Shown in pieces: positions 7,959 through 15,673 of a DNA stretch of 64,000 bases (position 1 is the first letter of the stretch; each line of letters starts with the position of its first letter). Source of the DNA: DASZQY01 sp035548515 (lineage in GTDB: Bacteria > Pseudomonadota > Alphaproteobacteria > Rhizobiales > Kaistiaceae); assembly GCA_035548515.1 (NCBI GenBank), contig DASZSW010000016.1:1-64000 (forward strand), in the 5' to 3' direction. The position numbers and the translations under genes are program-made. The notes beneath the pieces are model-generated. The model was not told the DNA's origin and did not search any database. It was given only the letters and a program-made list of their open reading frames with translations.

Positions 7959-8636
7959 TCACAGCACCTTGAAACGGGCGTAGGCGTCGACGAGCGACAT
8001 GCCGTTGCGAACGCCGGCGCGAAAGCCATCCTCGCGGGTCGCCTTGTCCACCGCCGCGGCGACGATCTCCTCTTCCATCGCCGCCGGCACAACAGCAACG
8101 CCGTCGCGGTCGGCGACGATCAAGTCGCCCGGATCGATTGTGACACCGCCCATTTCGACGCGGACGTCGTAGGCGACGACCTTCTGGCGATTGAAGCTGT
8201 CGTAAGCCGAGAGGTGTTGCGAGAAGACGGGAAATAGCATCGCTTCCATCAGCGCAACGTCGCGCACGGCGCCGTCGGTAACGACGCCCGTTGCGCCGCA
8301 CCGCTGCGCGGCGGTGGTGAGCAATTCGCCCCAGACACCGGCGCGCTGCGAGCCACCGGTCGCGCAGATGATCATCTCGCCGGCGGCGATAGAGTCCACG
8401 GCCTCGAGCTCGAGGATGTAGGTCTTGGGATCGCTGTGCGCGAAGTCCATCCACAGCAGCGTCTTGGCGCGGCCGACCGTGACCTTTGTCGTCGTGCGCG
8501 GGACGATCCCGCACTGAACGGCTTGATGCCTGAAGCCGCGCGCATCAAGCACGTCGAGGGCCAGTGCCGTGCTGAGCTGCCCGCGTTCCGCCGCCGCGAT
8601 CGCCGCCGAAGGTCCGCCGGATCGTTCCTTTTGCAC
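7959..8636 (-). CDS. RraA-fold aldolase-like protein (HMG/CHA aldolase family)
   Basis: About 225 residues from a GTG at 8636, which has AGGGA eight bases upstream. RraA/HMG-aldolase motifs are present: VWGELLTTAAQRCGATGVV followed by TDGAVRD, with the Arg and Asp expected to bind pyruvate enolate and the divalent metal. Family members cleave 4-hydroxy-2-oxo acids to pyruvate, or regulate RNase E; only the enzyme-type core is evident here. As the first gene of the operon with a mannonate-dehydratase-like enzyme next, it could cleave the 2-keto-3-deoxy acid produced. That coupling is inference. The start is not certain because the frame continues upstream without a stop. Confidence 0.8.
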   Translation of the reverse strand: MQKERSGGPSAAIAAAERGQLSTALALDVLDARGFRHQAVQCGIVPRTTTKVTVGRAKTLLWMDFAHSDPKTYILELEAVDSIAAGEMIICATGGSQRAGVWGELLTTAAQRCGATGVVTDGAVRDVALMEAMLFPVFSQHLSAYDSFNRQKVVAYDVRVEMGGVTIDPGDLIVADRDGVAVVPAAMEEEIVAAAVDKATREDGFRAGVRNGMSLVDAYARFKVL

Positions 8637-8722
8637 TGTATGTGTCCCTGAGACGGGCTGTCGGCGCCCTGTTCGCTCGTGGAGTAGACAGCCGTGGCGC
8701 CAGGGCCGTAAATTGTGCGCTG

Positions 8723-8737
8723 TTCCACCGGACGGAA
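8723..8737. promoter_or_regulatory. Candidate IclR-family operator
   Basis: Imperfect palindrome TTCCACCGGACGGAA in the 114-base gap between the divergent aldolase operon and the iclR-type gene, 14 bases before the regulator's ATG. IclR-family proteins commonly bind TTCC-N7-GGAA-like or TGGAA...TTCCA-like palindromes, and the position would let one site control both directions. Not tested. Confidence 0.4.
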
Positions 8738-8750
8738 TTGAGCAGCCGCC

Positions 8751-9509
8751 ATGGCACCAAATCCGTATGTCGTGCAGCCGATCCTGAAGGCCTTGCGCCT
8801 GCTGGAAACGATCGGCTGGAAGGTTCACGACGTGAAGTTGACGGACATCGCGCGCGAACTCGGCCTGCCGAAGACCACGGCTTATCGCTACCTCCAGACG
8901 CTGGCGGCGGCCGGCTTCCTGCGCCACGACGTCGAGAACGACCGCTACGGCATCGGCCCGCGCGTGCGAATGTTCGCGCAGTCGGAGAAAAGCCTGTCGC
9001 GGCTGCGTCGTGTTGCCATCCCGGAGATGGAACACCTGATGCAAGCGTTCAACGCGACGGTGAACCTCGCCGTCAGCAACGGCACCGACGTCGTCTATGT
9101 CGAGATGGTGCGCGACAGCCACGCTGGCCGCATGCGCGCGCGCATCGGCGACCATCATCCCATTCATGCGACGGCGCTCGGCAAGGCGATCCTGGCGTTC
9201 CTGCCACCGGCGGAGCGCGCGACGATCCTCGATTGGCCTCTCGGAGAAATGACCGCGCGCACCATTCGCTCGAGCAGCGCGCTGCGCCGGCAGCTCGGAG
9301 AGGCGCGCGAGAACGGGCACTCGATCGAGCGACAGGAAGCCGAAGATGGCTTCGCCTGCATCGGCGTGCCGATACTGGACGGCGATCATTACCCCCTGGC
9401 AGCGCTTAGTCTTTCGCTGCCCGACAAACGACTGCTGTCAGTCCGCGGCGCGGCAGCCCACGCGCTTACCGTCGCCACCCAGGCGATCTCGCGCCAGCTT
9501 TCGGCGTAG
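8751..9509 (+). CDS. IclR-family transcriptional regulator
   Basis: A 252-residue regulator with an N-terminal winged helix-turn-helix (about residues 8-70: ALRLLETIGWKVHDVKLTDI, then LGLPKTTAYRYLQTLAAAGF). The C-terminal IclR effector domain includes HATALGKAILAFLPPAE and the typical closing TVATQAISRQLSA. It is transcribed divergently from the aldolase/dehydratase/ABC operon, so it most likely senses an intermediate of that pathway and controls the shared intergenic region. Repeat copy B lies downstream, between it and the convergent aspS. Confidence 0.92.
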   Translation: MAPNPYVVQPILKALRLLETIGWKVHDVKLTDIARELGLPKTTAYRYLQTLAAAGFLRHDVENDRYGIGPRVRMFAQSEKSLSRLRRVAIPEMEHLMQAFNATVNLAVSNGTDVVYVEMVRDSHAGRMRARIGDHHPIHATALGKAILAFLPPAERATILDWPLGEMTARTIRSSSALRRQLGEARENGHSIERQEAEDGFACIGVPILDGDHYPLAALSLSLPDKRLLSVRGAAAHALTVATQAISRQLSA

Positions 9510-9549
9510 GTGCCCATTCGGCATTCACCGCGACCCAACCGGGTCTTCC

Positions 9550-9717
9550 CCTCGCCCCGGAGGGGAGAGGGCTTCGCCTCTTGTGAGAGTCAGCGAACTA
9601 GAGGCGAAGGGTGAGGGGGGATTGCCCTCGCCGGAAAAAGCGCAGAGCCCCCTCACCCGGTTTGCCTAATTCGTTTCACTCATAAGGCAAACGCGACCTC
9701 TCCCCTCCGGGGAGAGG
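9550..9717. repeat. Palindromic repeat element, copy B (gene-less)
   Basis: A nested palindrome about 168 bp long. The outer arms CCCCGGAGGGGAGAGG (9555-9570) and CCTCTCCCCTCCGGGG (9697-9712) are exact reverse complements. The inner arms GGGTGAGGGGG (9609-9619) and CCCCCTCACCC (9648-9658) are also exact. Each half has its own stem: CTTCGCCTCT (9572-9581) / AGAGGCGAAG (9600-9609) and TTTGCCT / AGGCAAA. It lies between the convergent ends of the IclR regulator and aspS. It is the same family as 154-648 and 40561-40723. Confidence 0.92.
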
Positions 9718-9764
9718 CGGCGACTTCCACGCCGGTGCGGGCAACCTGAATTCGGGCGCAGCCC

Positions 9765-11555
9765 TTACTTCGGCAGGTCGATGCGGATGTGCAGCTCGCG
9801 GAGCTGCTTCGCCGTCACTTCCGACGGAGCGCCCATCATCAGGTCTTCAGCGCGCTGGTTCATCGGGAAGAGAGTCACTTCACGGAGATTCTCCTCGCCA
9901 CAGAGGAGCATGACGATGCGGTCGATGCCGGGCGCGATACCGCCGTGCGGCGGGGCGCCGAGCGACAGCGCCCGCAGCATGCCGCCGAACTTCGCCTCCA
10001 GCACGTCCTCGCCGTAGCCGGCGATCGCGAACGCCTTCTTCATGATCTCCGGCTTGTGGTTACGGATGGCGCCGGAGGAAAGCTCGATGCCGTTGCAGAC
10101 GATGTCGTACTGGATCGCCTTGATGCCGAGGATCGTGTCGCGGTCGCCGGCATCGAGCGCCAGGAACCGGTCGTGGTCGAGGTTCGGCATGGAGAACGGG
10201 TTGTGGGAGAAGTCGATCTTCTTCTCCTCCTCGCTCCACTCGTACATCGGGAAATCGACGATCCAGCAAAACGCGAACTGGTCCTCATCGGTCAGGCCGA
10301 GTTCCTTGCCGATGCGGTTGCGCGCGGCGCCGGCGAAGGCCGTGAACTTTTCCGGCCGGCCACAGACGAAGAACACCGCATCGCCGTCCTTGAGCGCGAG
10401 CTTTTCGCGGATGGCCTCGGTGCGGTCCGTCCCGATGTTCTTGGCGATCGGGCCGGCGCCCTCGCCGTCGTCACGGAAAAAGATATATCCCAGCCCCGGC
10501 TGGCCCTCGCCCTGCGCCCATGAGTTCATGCGGTCGCAGAAGGCGCGGTTGCCGCCGGTCGGCGCCGGGATCGCCCACACCTCTACCTTCGGGTCAGCGG
10601 CGATCTGGCCGGCGAACACCTTGAAGCCGGAGTCGCGGAAGGCGTCGGTGACGTCCGCCATCTCGATCGGGTTGCGGAGATCGGGTTTGTCGGAGCCGTA
10701 CTTCCGCATCGAGTCGGCGTACGCGATGCGCGGGAACTTGTCGGTCACCCGCTTGCCGTTCCCGAACTCGACGAACAGGTCGCGCAGCACCGGCTCGACC
10801 GCCTGGAAAACGTCCTCCTGCTCGACGAAACTCATCTCGATGTCGAGCTGGTAGAACTCGCCCGGCGAGCGGTCGGCGCGGGCGTCCTCATCGCGGAAGC
10901 ACGGCGCGATCTGGAAGTAGCGATCGAAGCCCGCGATCATGGTCAACTGCTTGAACTGCTGCGGGGCCTGCGGCAGCGCGTAGAACTTGCCCGGGTGCAG
11001 TCGCGACGGCACGAGGAAGTCGCGCGCCCCCTCGGGCGACGATGCCGTCAGGATCGGCGTCTGGAACTCGAAGAAGCCCGCGCCGGTCATGCGGCGGCGG
11101 ATCGAGGAGATGATCTCGGCGCGCTTCAGGATGTTCTGGTGGAGCTTGTCGCGGCGCAGATCCAGGAAGCGGTACTTGAGCCGCGTCTCCTCCGGGTATT
11201 CGGCATCGCCGAAGACGGGCAGCGGCAGCTCGGCGGCCGCTGACAGCACGTCGATGCCGGTGGCGAACACCTCGACCTGCCCGGTCGGCAGGTCAGCGTT
11301 CTCCGTCCCCGCGGGTCGCGCCCTCACCTTGCCGTCGACGCGGATGACCCATTCGGACCGCACCTTTTCGGCCGCCTTGAAGGCCGGGCTATCCGGGTCT
11401 GCGACAACCTGGGTCAGGCCATAGTGGTCGCGGAGGTCGATGAACAGGAGGCCGCCGTGGTCGCGCACGCGGTGCACCCAGCCCGACAGGCGGACCGTTT
11501 CTCCGATATCGGAGGCGCGCAGCGCCCCGCACGTGTGGCTTCTGTACCTGTGCAT
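9765..11555 (-). CDS. aspS: Aspartyl-tRNA synthetase
   Basis: A 596-residue class IIb synthetase that charges tRNA with aspartate in the cytoplasm. The OB-fold anticodon-binding domain is at the N-terminus (VRLSGWVHRVRDHGGLLFID), motif 2 is FRDEDARADRSPGEFYQLDI, the bacterial GAD insertion is in the middle, and motif 3 is HGGIAPGIDRIVMLL near the C-terminus. Length is usual for bacterial AspRS. The ATG at 11555 gives the family N-terminus MHRYRSHTCGALR; the GTG four codons earlier is less likely. It is divergent from rnd, an arrangement I recall as common in alphaproteobacteria. Whether it also mischarges tRNA-Asn for GatCAB cannot be told from the window. Confidence 0.97.
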   Translation of the reverse strand: MHRYRSHTCGALRASDIGETVRLSGWVHRVRDHGGLLFIDLRDHYGLTQVVADPDSPAFKAAEKVRSEWVIRVDGKVRARPAGTENADLPTGQVEVFATGIDVLSAAAELPLPVFGDAEYPEETRLKYRFLDLRRDKLHQNILKRAEIISSIRRRMTGAGFFEFQTPILTASSPEGARDFLVPSRLHPGKFYALPQAPQQFKQLTMIAGFDRYFQIAPCFRDEDARADRSPGEFYQLDIEMSFVEQEDVFQAVEPVLRDLFVEFGNGKRVTDKFPRIAYADSMRKYGSDKPDLRNPIEMADVTDAFRDSGFKVFAGQIAADPKVEVWAIPAPTGGNRAFCDRMNSWAQGEGQPGLGYIFFRDDGEGAGPIAKNIGTDRTEAIREKLALKDGDAVFFVCGRPEKFTAFAGAARNRIGKELGLTDEDQFAFCWIVDFPMYEWSEEEKKIDFSHNPFSMPNLDHDRFLALDAGDRDTILGIKAIQYDIVCNGIELSSGAIRNHKPEIMKKAFAIAGYGEDVLEAKFGGMLRALSLGAPPHGGIAPGIDRIVMLLCGEENLREVTLFPMNQRAEDLMMGAPSEVTAKQLRELHIRIDLPK

Positions 11556-11694
11556 CGGGATACCCACTGAAAAGGCGCGGAATCGGGCCTGAAAACCACC
11601 GTTTCCGGCGGCGGGAAAAGCGCATGGGGGCGGTGCATTGTCAAGGATCGGAAAGGGTTAGCGGGCCCGTTGCATTTCGGCCACAGCCAAAGCC

Positions 11695-11715
11695 GGACCC
11701 TTGGCCGCAGGGTCC
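11695..11715. repeat. Perfect 7-bp inverted repeat in the aspS-rnd divergent gap
   Basis: GGACCCT (11695-11701) and AGGGTCC (11709-11715) are exact reverse complements around a 7-base spacer. The element lies in the 225-base divergent intergenic region, 65 bases before rnd. It could be a DNA-binding site or a hairpin; there is no T-run on either side to make it a terminator. Confidence 0.55.
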
Positions 11716-11780
11716 AAAATTTCGCCGTTTCGTCCGTTCGGCGATAGCGACAACGCCGGACTCGCGGGCTATGTAGGGAC

Positions 11781-12929
11781 ATGACCCTGATCACCACGAC
11801 CGCCGAACTCGCGGCCGCCTGCAAGCGGATGGCGCGGTTCGAAGCGGTCACCGTCGACACCGAATTCATGCGGGAAACGACCTATTGGCCGAAGCTTTGC
11901 GTCGTCCAGTTGGCCTCGCCTGAGGAGGCGGTGATTGTCGACGCGATGTCACCGGAGCTGGAGCTCGATTCATTCTTCAAACTGATGAAGAATGAGAAAG
12001 TCATCAAAGTCTTTCATGCTGCACGGCAGGATATCGAGATCGTCTACCACCTCGGTGGATTGATCCCGCACCCTGTCTTCGACACCCAGGTCGCGGCGAT
12101 GGTGTGCGGTTTCGGCGACTCGATCTCCTACGACCAGCTGGTGCACCGGCTGACCGGCGCGCGCATCGACAAATCCTCCCGCTTCACGGACTGGAGCCGC
12201 CGCCCGCTGTCCGAGCGGCAGACGGAATACGCGCTCGCCGACGTGACCCATCTCCGCGACGTCTACGCGGCGCTGGCGCAGCGCCTGGCGGAGCAGAACC
12301 GGACGGAATGGGTGCGCGAGGAGATGGAGGTACTGACCTCCCCCGAGACGTACCAGATGGAGCCCGAGCACGCGTGGAAGCGGTTGAAGATGCGCGTGCG
12401 GAAGCCTTCCGAGCTCGCGGTGCTGCAGGCGATCGCAGCGTGGCGCGAGCGTGAGGCGCAGGCGCGCGACGTGCCGCGCGGGCGCGTGCTCAAGGACGAT
12501 GCGATCTACGAGATCGCGGCGCAGCAGCCGGAGACCTCACAGCAACTCGGGCAACTCCGCACGATCCCGCGCGGCTTCGAGCGCTCGCGCACGGCGGAAG
12601 ACATCGTCAACACCGTCAAGAAGGCACTCGACGTGCCGAAGGATCAGCTTCCCAAGGTGCCGAAGCATCGCCCGCCGACCAACGGCAACGGCGCGGCTGT
12701 CGACCTGCTCAAGGTGCTGCTCAAGATGATCAGCGAGAGTCACGGCGTCGCTTCGAAGATCATCGCGACGGTCGACGACCTCGAGGCCATCGCTGGCGAC
12801 GACAAGGCCGAGGTGCCTGCGATGGTGGGCTGGCGACGCGAGCTGTTCGGGGAGACGGCGCTGAAGCTCAAGCATGGCGAGATCGCACTCGCCGTGAAGC
12901 AGAACCACGTCGTGGCGATCGAAAAATAA
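11781..12929 (+). CDS. rnd: Ribonuclease D
   Basis: A 382-residue DEDD-family 3'-5' exoribonuclease that trims tRNA and other stable RNA 3' ends. Exonuclease motifs are visible: VDTEFMRE (Exo I, D and E), FHAARQDIE (Exo II), and YALADVTHLRDVY (Exo III with Tyr/Asp). An HRDC domain follows around residues 205-290 (AWKRLKMRVRKPSELAVLQA). The start ATG is supported by the usual short N-terminus before the first Exo motif. It ends nine bases before the convergent histidine-kinase gene. Confidence 0.95.
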   Translation: MTLITTTAELAAACKRMARFEAVTVDTEFMRETTYWPKLCVVQLASPEEAVIVDAMSPELELDSFFKLMKNEKVIKVFHAARQDIEIVYHLGGLIPHPVFDTQVAAMVCGFGDSISYDQLVHRLTGARIDKSSRFTDWSRRPLSERQTEYALADVTHLRDVYAALAQRLAEQNRTEWVREEMEVLTSPETYQMEPEHAWKRLKMRVRKPSELAVLQAIAAWREREAQARDVPRGRVLKDDAIYEIAAQQPETSQQLGQLRTIPRGFERSRTAEDIVNTVKKALDVPKDQLPKVPKHRPPTNGNGAAVDLLKVLLKMISESHGVASKIIATVDDLEAIAGDDKAEVPAMVGWRRELFGETALKLKHGEIALAVKQNHVVAIEK

Positions 12930-12938
12930 GGCCGCGAC

Positions 12939-13652
12939 TCAGGCGCCGTTGGCGATGCGGCGCTCGGTGGCCAGAGGCTTGTCCAGCGACATACCTATGT
13001 CGGTGAACGGGACTTCGAGCGTGAATGTGACGCCGAGCTCGTCGCTGTGAAACTTCATCGTGGCATCGAGTTGCTCGGTCAGCGAACGCACCACGCGGAA
13101 GCCGACGTGGCCGTTGCCTGCCGGATCGAAGCCCGGCGGCAGCCCGACGCCGTCATCCTCGACCTCGATCACAACGTACGCTCCCGTACGGACGCAGCGT
13201 ACCGACAGCCGCCCAGCGACCCCCGACGGGTGCGCATACTTCATCGAGTTGGTGACCATTTCGCAGACGATCAGCGCGATACTCAGCGCGCGCGATGGAT
13301 CGATGCGGCAAGCGACATCGAGCGACAGCGACAACGCGATCGCACCAGCCTGCGACAGCGATTCAACGACCCCGGTGACGACGTCGGTGAGGTACGGCCC
13401 GAGCTCGATGCTCTCCTGCTCGCGCGGATTCGCCAGCATCTTGTGCAGCTTGGCGATGGCCTCGATCTTGGCGCTTAGTGCGACCAGCGATTGGGCCGCT
13501 TCCGCCGGGCTCAACGTTGGCGCCTTGGCCAACCGGTCGGAATGCAGGCGCGCGAGGCCGCTCAACATAGCGAGATGGTTGGCAAACCGATGATTGGCCT
13601 CGGCAACCGGGTCAAAACCGTCGGCGGCGGGATGGAGCATCCGGGTATTCAT
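12939..13652 (-). CDS. Small soluble sensor histidine kinase (HisKA_2/HWE-like)
   Basis: A 237-residue protein from the ATG at 13652 (an upstream ATG at 13688 is possible). The N-terminal helix EANHRFANHLAMLSGLARLH resembles the phospho-acceptor helix of HisKA_2/HWE kinases, with the candidate His in NHRF. It is followed by a GHKL ATPase domain: N-box CEMVTNSMKYAHP, then EVEDDGVGLPPGF and HVGFRVVRSLTEQL. There is no transmembrane segment or PAS sensor, so it is cytosolic and must receive its signal through a partner. No response regulator is adjacent, making it an orphan. Related small kinases act in the alphaproteobacterial general stress response, but this one cannot be assigned to it. Confidence 0.8.
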   Translation of the reverse strand: MNTRMLHPAADGFDPVAEANHRFANHLAMLSGLARLHSDRLAKAPTLSPAEAAQSLVALSAKIEAIAKLHKMLANPREQESIELGPYLTDVVTGVVESLSQAGAIALSLSLDVACRIDPSRALSIALIVCEMVTNSMKYAHPSGVAGRLSVRCVRTGAYVVIEVEDDGVGLPPGFDPAGNGHVGFRVVRSLTEQLDATMKFHSDELGVTFTLEVPFTDIGMSLDKPLATERRIANGA

Positions 13653-13839
13653 AACTTTGCATCCGTTCCATCGCCCGCAACGGACCATCTACTCAGGCGA
13701 GACCGGCCGCAAGAAAGTTATAGTTGGCCGAATTCGTTCAAGTTGCTGCTACGTGCTTAAACACATCGTTTGCAGAAGCCGTGCAATCCGCGAAAGCCAC
13801 ATCGATGCACCAATGTGCCAAAGCGCACAAAGGCGCTGC

Positions 13840-13868
13840 TTGAGTAAGGGACCCCATCGGCTTATTTG
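13840..13868 (+). promoter_or_regulatory. Candidate promoter for the ribbon-helix-helix gene
   Basis: TTGAGT (13840-13845), a 17-base spacer, then TATTTG (13863-13868), located 32 bases before the ATG at 13901. Spacing fits a housekeeping sigma-factor promoter; sequence match is moderate. Confidence 0.35.
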
Positions 13869-13900
13869 AGCTTGGGCGACTGGTGGGGTTCCCAATCTCG

Positions 13901-14137
13901 ATGGGCGAACTAAACCGCGGCGAACGACTGCAGATCATGCTCACGGCCGAGGAGCTCGAGGCGGTCGACAATTGGCGTTTCGAGAAACGCATGCCCAGCC
14001 GCGCCTCGGCCGTGCGTGAACTCCTGAAGCGCGGGCTGGCGGCGGAAGGCTTCCTGACGGCGAAGGGTGGATCGAAGTCGAAGGACTTCGGCGTCATGAG
14101 CGACGAACCAAAGCCCGAAGCGAAGAAGCGGAAGTAG
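13901..14137 (+). CDS. Ribbon-helix-helix-like small DNA-binding protein
   Basis: A 78-residue protein. The core RLQIMLTAEELEAVDNWRFE followed by PSRASAVRELLKRGL fits the beta-strand/helix/helix pattern of CopG/Arc-type ribbon-helix-helix proteins, and the tail is highly basic (KPEAKKRK). I chose the ATG at 13901 over the one at 13883 because the family N-terminus starts close to the strand. No toxin gene is adjacent, so it does not look like an antitoxin. It ends six bases before the convergent ppx stop. Its targets are unknown. Confidence 0.75.
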   Translation: MGELNRGERLQIMLTAEELEAVDNWRFEKRMPSRASAVRELLKRGLAAEGFLTAKGGSKSKDFGVMSDEPKPEAKKRK

Positions 14138-14142
14138 CGCGG

Positions 14143-15669
14143 CTAGGACGCGGCGACCGCGATCGATGGTTCCAGTCCGGCAATCTTCGCCAGTTGCCCC
14201 AGCCGGCGCAGCACCCGCGCGCCACCGAGCGGCGCCAGATCGGGCGGCAATACCAGCGTCAGTGTCTTGCCCTTGGCCTCCAGCCGCGTGCGCTGGACGA
14301 TGTCGGGCATCGCGCCCGAGATCAGATGCGCGACACGCAACGTCGCGCCCAACGCGCGGGCGCGCTCCATCAGCCGCGTCGAGGCGAGCTCCCGGATGCG
14401 CGGCGACAGCTGCTCGTCGATCAGACCCTCGTGGCGATAGAAATTGGCGAGCGCCAGATAGGCGCGACCAGGATGATCGATGCCGATGAAGGCGGCATGG
14501 GCGATGAGGTTCAGGCTCTGCTCGCCGCGATATTCCGGATGCGCACGCCAGTGAATGTCGGCGAGCAAACAGGCGGCGCGGCGGAGGCGCGCTTCCTCGA
14601 CAGTCTCGTCTATGCCAATCGCCTTGAAGGCCATTTCCGACCACGGACCCAGTTCGGCGACGTGCCGCGGCGAGCGGGAGCGCAGGTAAGCCAGTTCCTC
14701 GCAGGCGACGATCAGCGGGTCCTTCGCCTTCTCCTTCGCGTCGAGCAGCTCGTAGAGCAGCCCCTCGCGCACGCCGAGCGCCGACATGATGATCTGCGAA
14801 GGACGCATCTTCTCGATCACCTGCTCGAGCACGGCGGCGCCGTAAGGCAGGAGCGCGCGGCGGCTGCGCGACACGACCTCGATCGAGTCGATGGAGTCGA
14901 GGTCGCGCTTGGCGACCATGCGGCAGAAATCGGCCGCCTCGTCCGGCGCGATAGCGTAGTGATGCATCACGTGCAGCGGATAGCCCTTCTGCCGCATATG
15001 CAGACGGGCGAGCGAGCGCCACGTACCGCCGATGGCATAGAACGGGCGCTTGGCGCCCTTGGGCAGCACCTTGGAAGAAGCCAAAGCTTCGGCCGCGAGT
15101 TTTTCCGCCTTCTTGAGCGACTTCTCCGATACTTCCTCGAGTCTCAGTCCACCGAGCGGGAAGGTCTCGCCCTCGCCGATCTTGGTGCCATTGATGTCGA
15201 CGACCTCGAGGCTGCCGCCGCCGAGGTCGCCGGCAATGCCGTCGGGTTTGTGGAAGCCGGACAGCACGCCGAGCGCCGACAGCCGCGCCTCCTCGACGCC
15301 GGTGAGGATTGCGACCTTGACCTTGGCGATGGCCTCGACCGAGGCGATGAATTCAGCGCCGTTGCTGGCCTCGCGAACGGCCGCCGTTGCCAGTACATGC
15401 AGCGAGGCCGCCCGCATCTGCTCGGTCAACGCGACGAAACGGCGAATGGCGGTAAGCGCCGACGCGATTGCTTCGGGGTCGAGGCGCCCACGCGTCGCGA
15501 CGCCCCGCGCGAGGCCGCACAATTCCTTCTCGTTGAACAGCGGCGTCGCCGAGCGCCCGAGATGCTCGTAGACGACAAGGCGAACGGAATTCGAGCCGAT
15601 GTCGACGATGGCAACGGCACCACCGTTGACGATGCGGCCCGGCGCGTCTTCAGCCGCTGGCTTCGGCAA
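14143..15669 (-). CDS. ppx: Exopolyphosphatase / pppGpp phosphatase (Ppx/GppA family)
   Basis: A 508-residue phosphatase of the ASKHA fold. The N-terminal phosphate-1 loop VDIGSNSVRLVVYE and phosphate-2 loop GDLGGGSLEVVDI are clear, and a long C-terminal helical HD-like region begins near residue 320. Family members remove terminal phosphate from polyphosphate or pppGpp. It starts four bases after the ppk stop, so synthesis and degradation of polyphosphate are encoded in one operon. Confidence 0.93.
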   Translation of the reverse strand: MPKPAAEDAPGRIVNGGAVAIVDIGSNSVRLVVYEHLGRSATPLFNEKELCGLARGVATRGRLDPEAIASALTAIRRFVALTEQMRAASLHVLATAAVREASNGAEFIASVEAIAKVKVAILTGVEEARLSALGVLSGFHKPDGIAGDLGGGSLEVVDINGTKIGEGETFPLGGLRLEEVSEKSLKKAEKLAAEALASSKVLPKGAKRPFYAIGGTWRSLARLHMRQKGYPLHVMHHYAIAPDEAADFCRMVAKRDLDSIDSIEVVSRSRRALLPYGAAVLEQVIEKMRPSQIIMSALGVREGLLYELLDAKEKAKDPLIVACEELAYLRSRSPRHVAELGPWSEMAFKAIGIDETVEEARLRRAACLLADIHWRAHPEYRGEQSLNLIAHAAFIGIDHPGRAYLALANFYRHEGLIDEQLSPRIRELASTRLMERARALGATLRVAHLISGAMPDIVQRTRLEAKGKTLTLVLPPDLAPLGGARVLRRLGQLAKIAGLEPSIAVAAS

Positions 15670-15673
15670 CCGC

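Noticed and set aside
7951..8514. Upstream extension of the mannonate-dehydratase frame
   Set aside because: This part is read inside the aldolase gene in another frame; homology to UxuA begins at the ATG at 7950.
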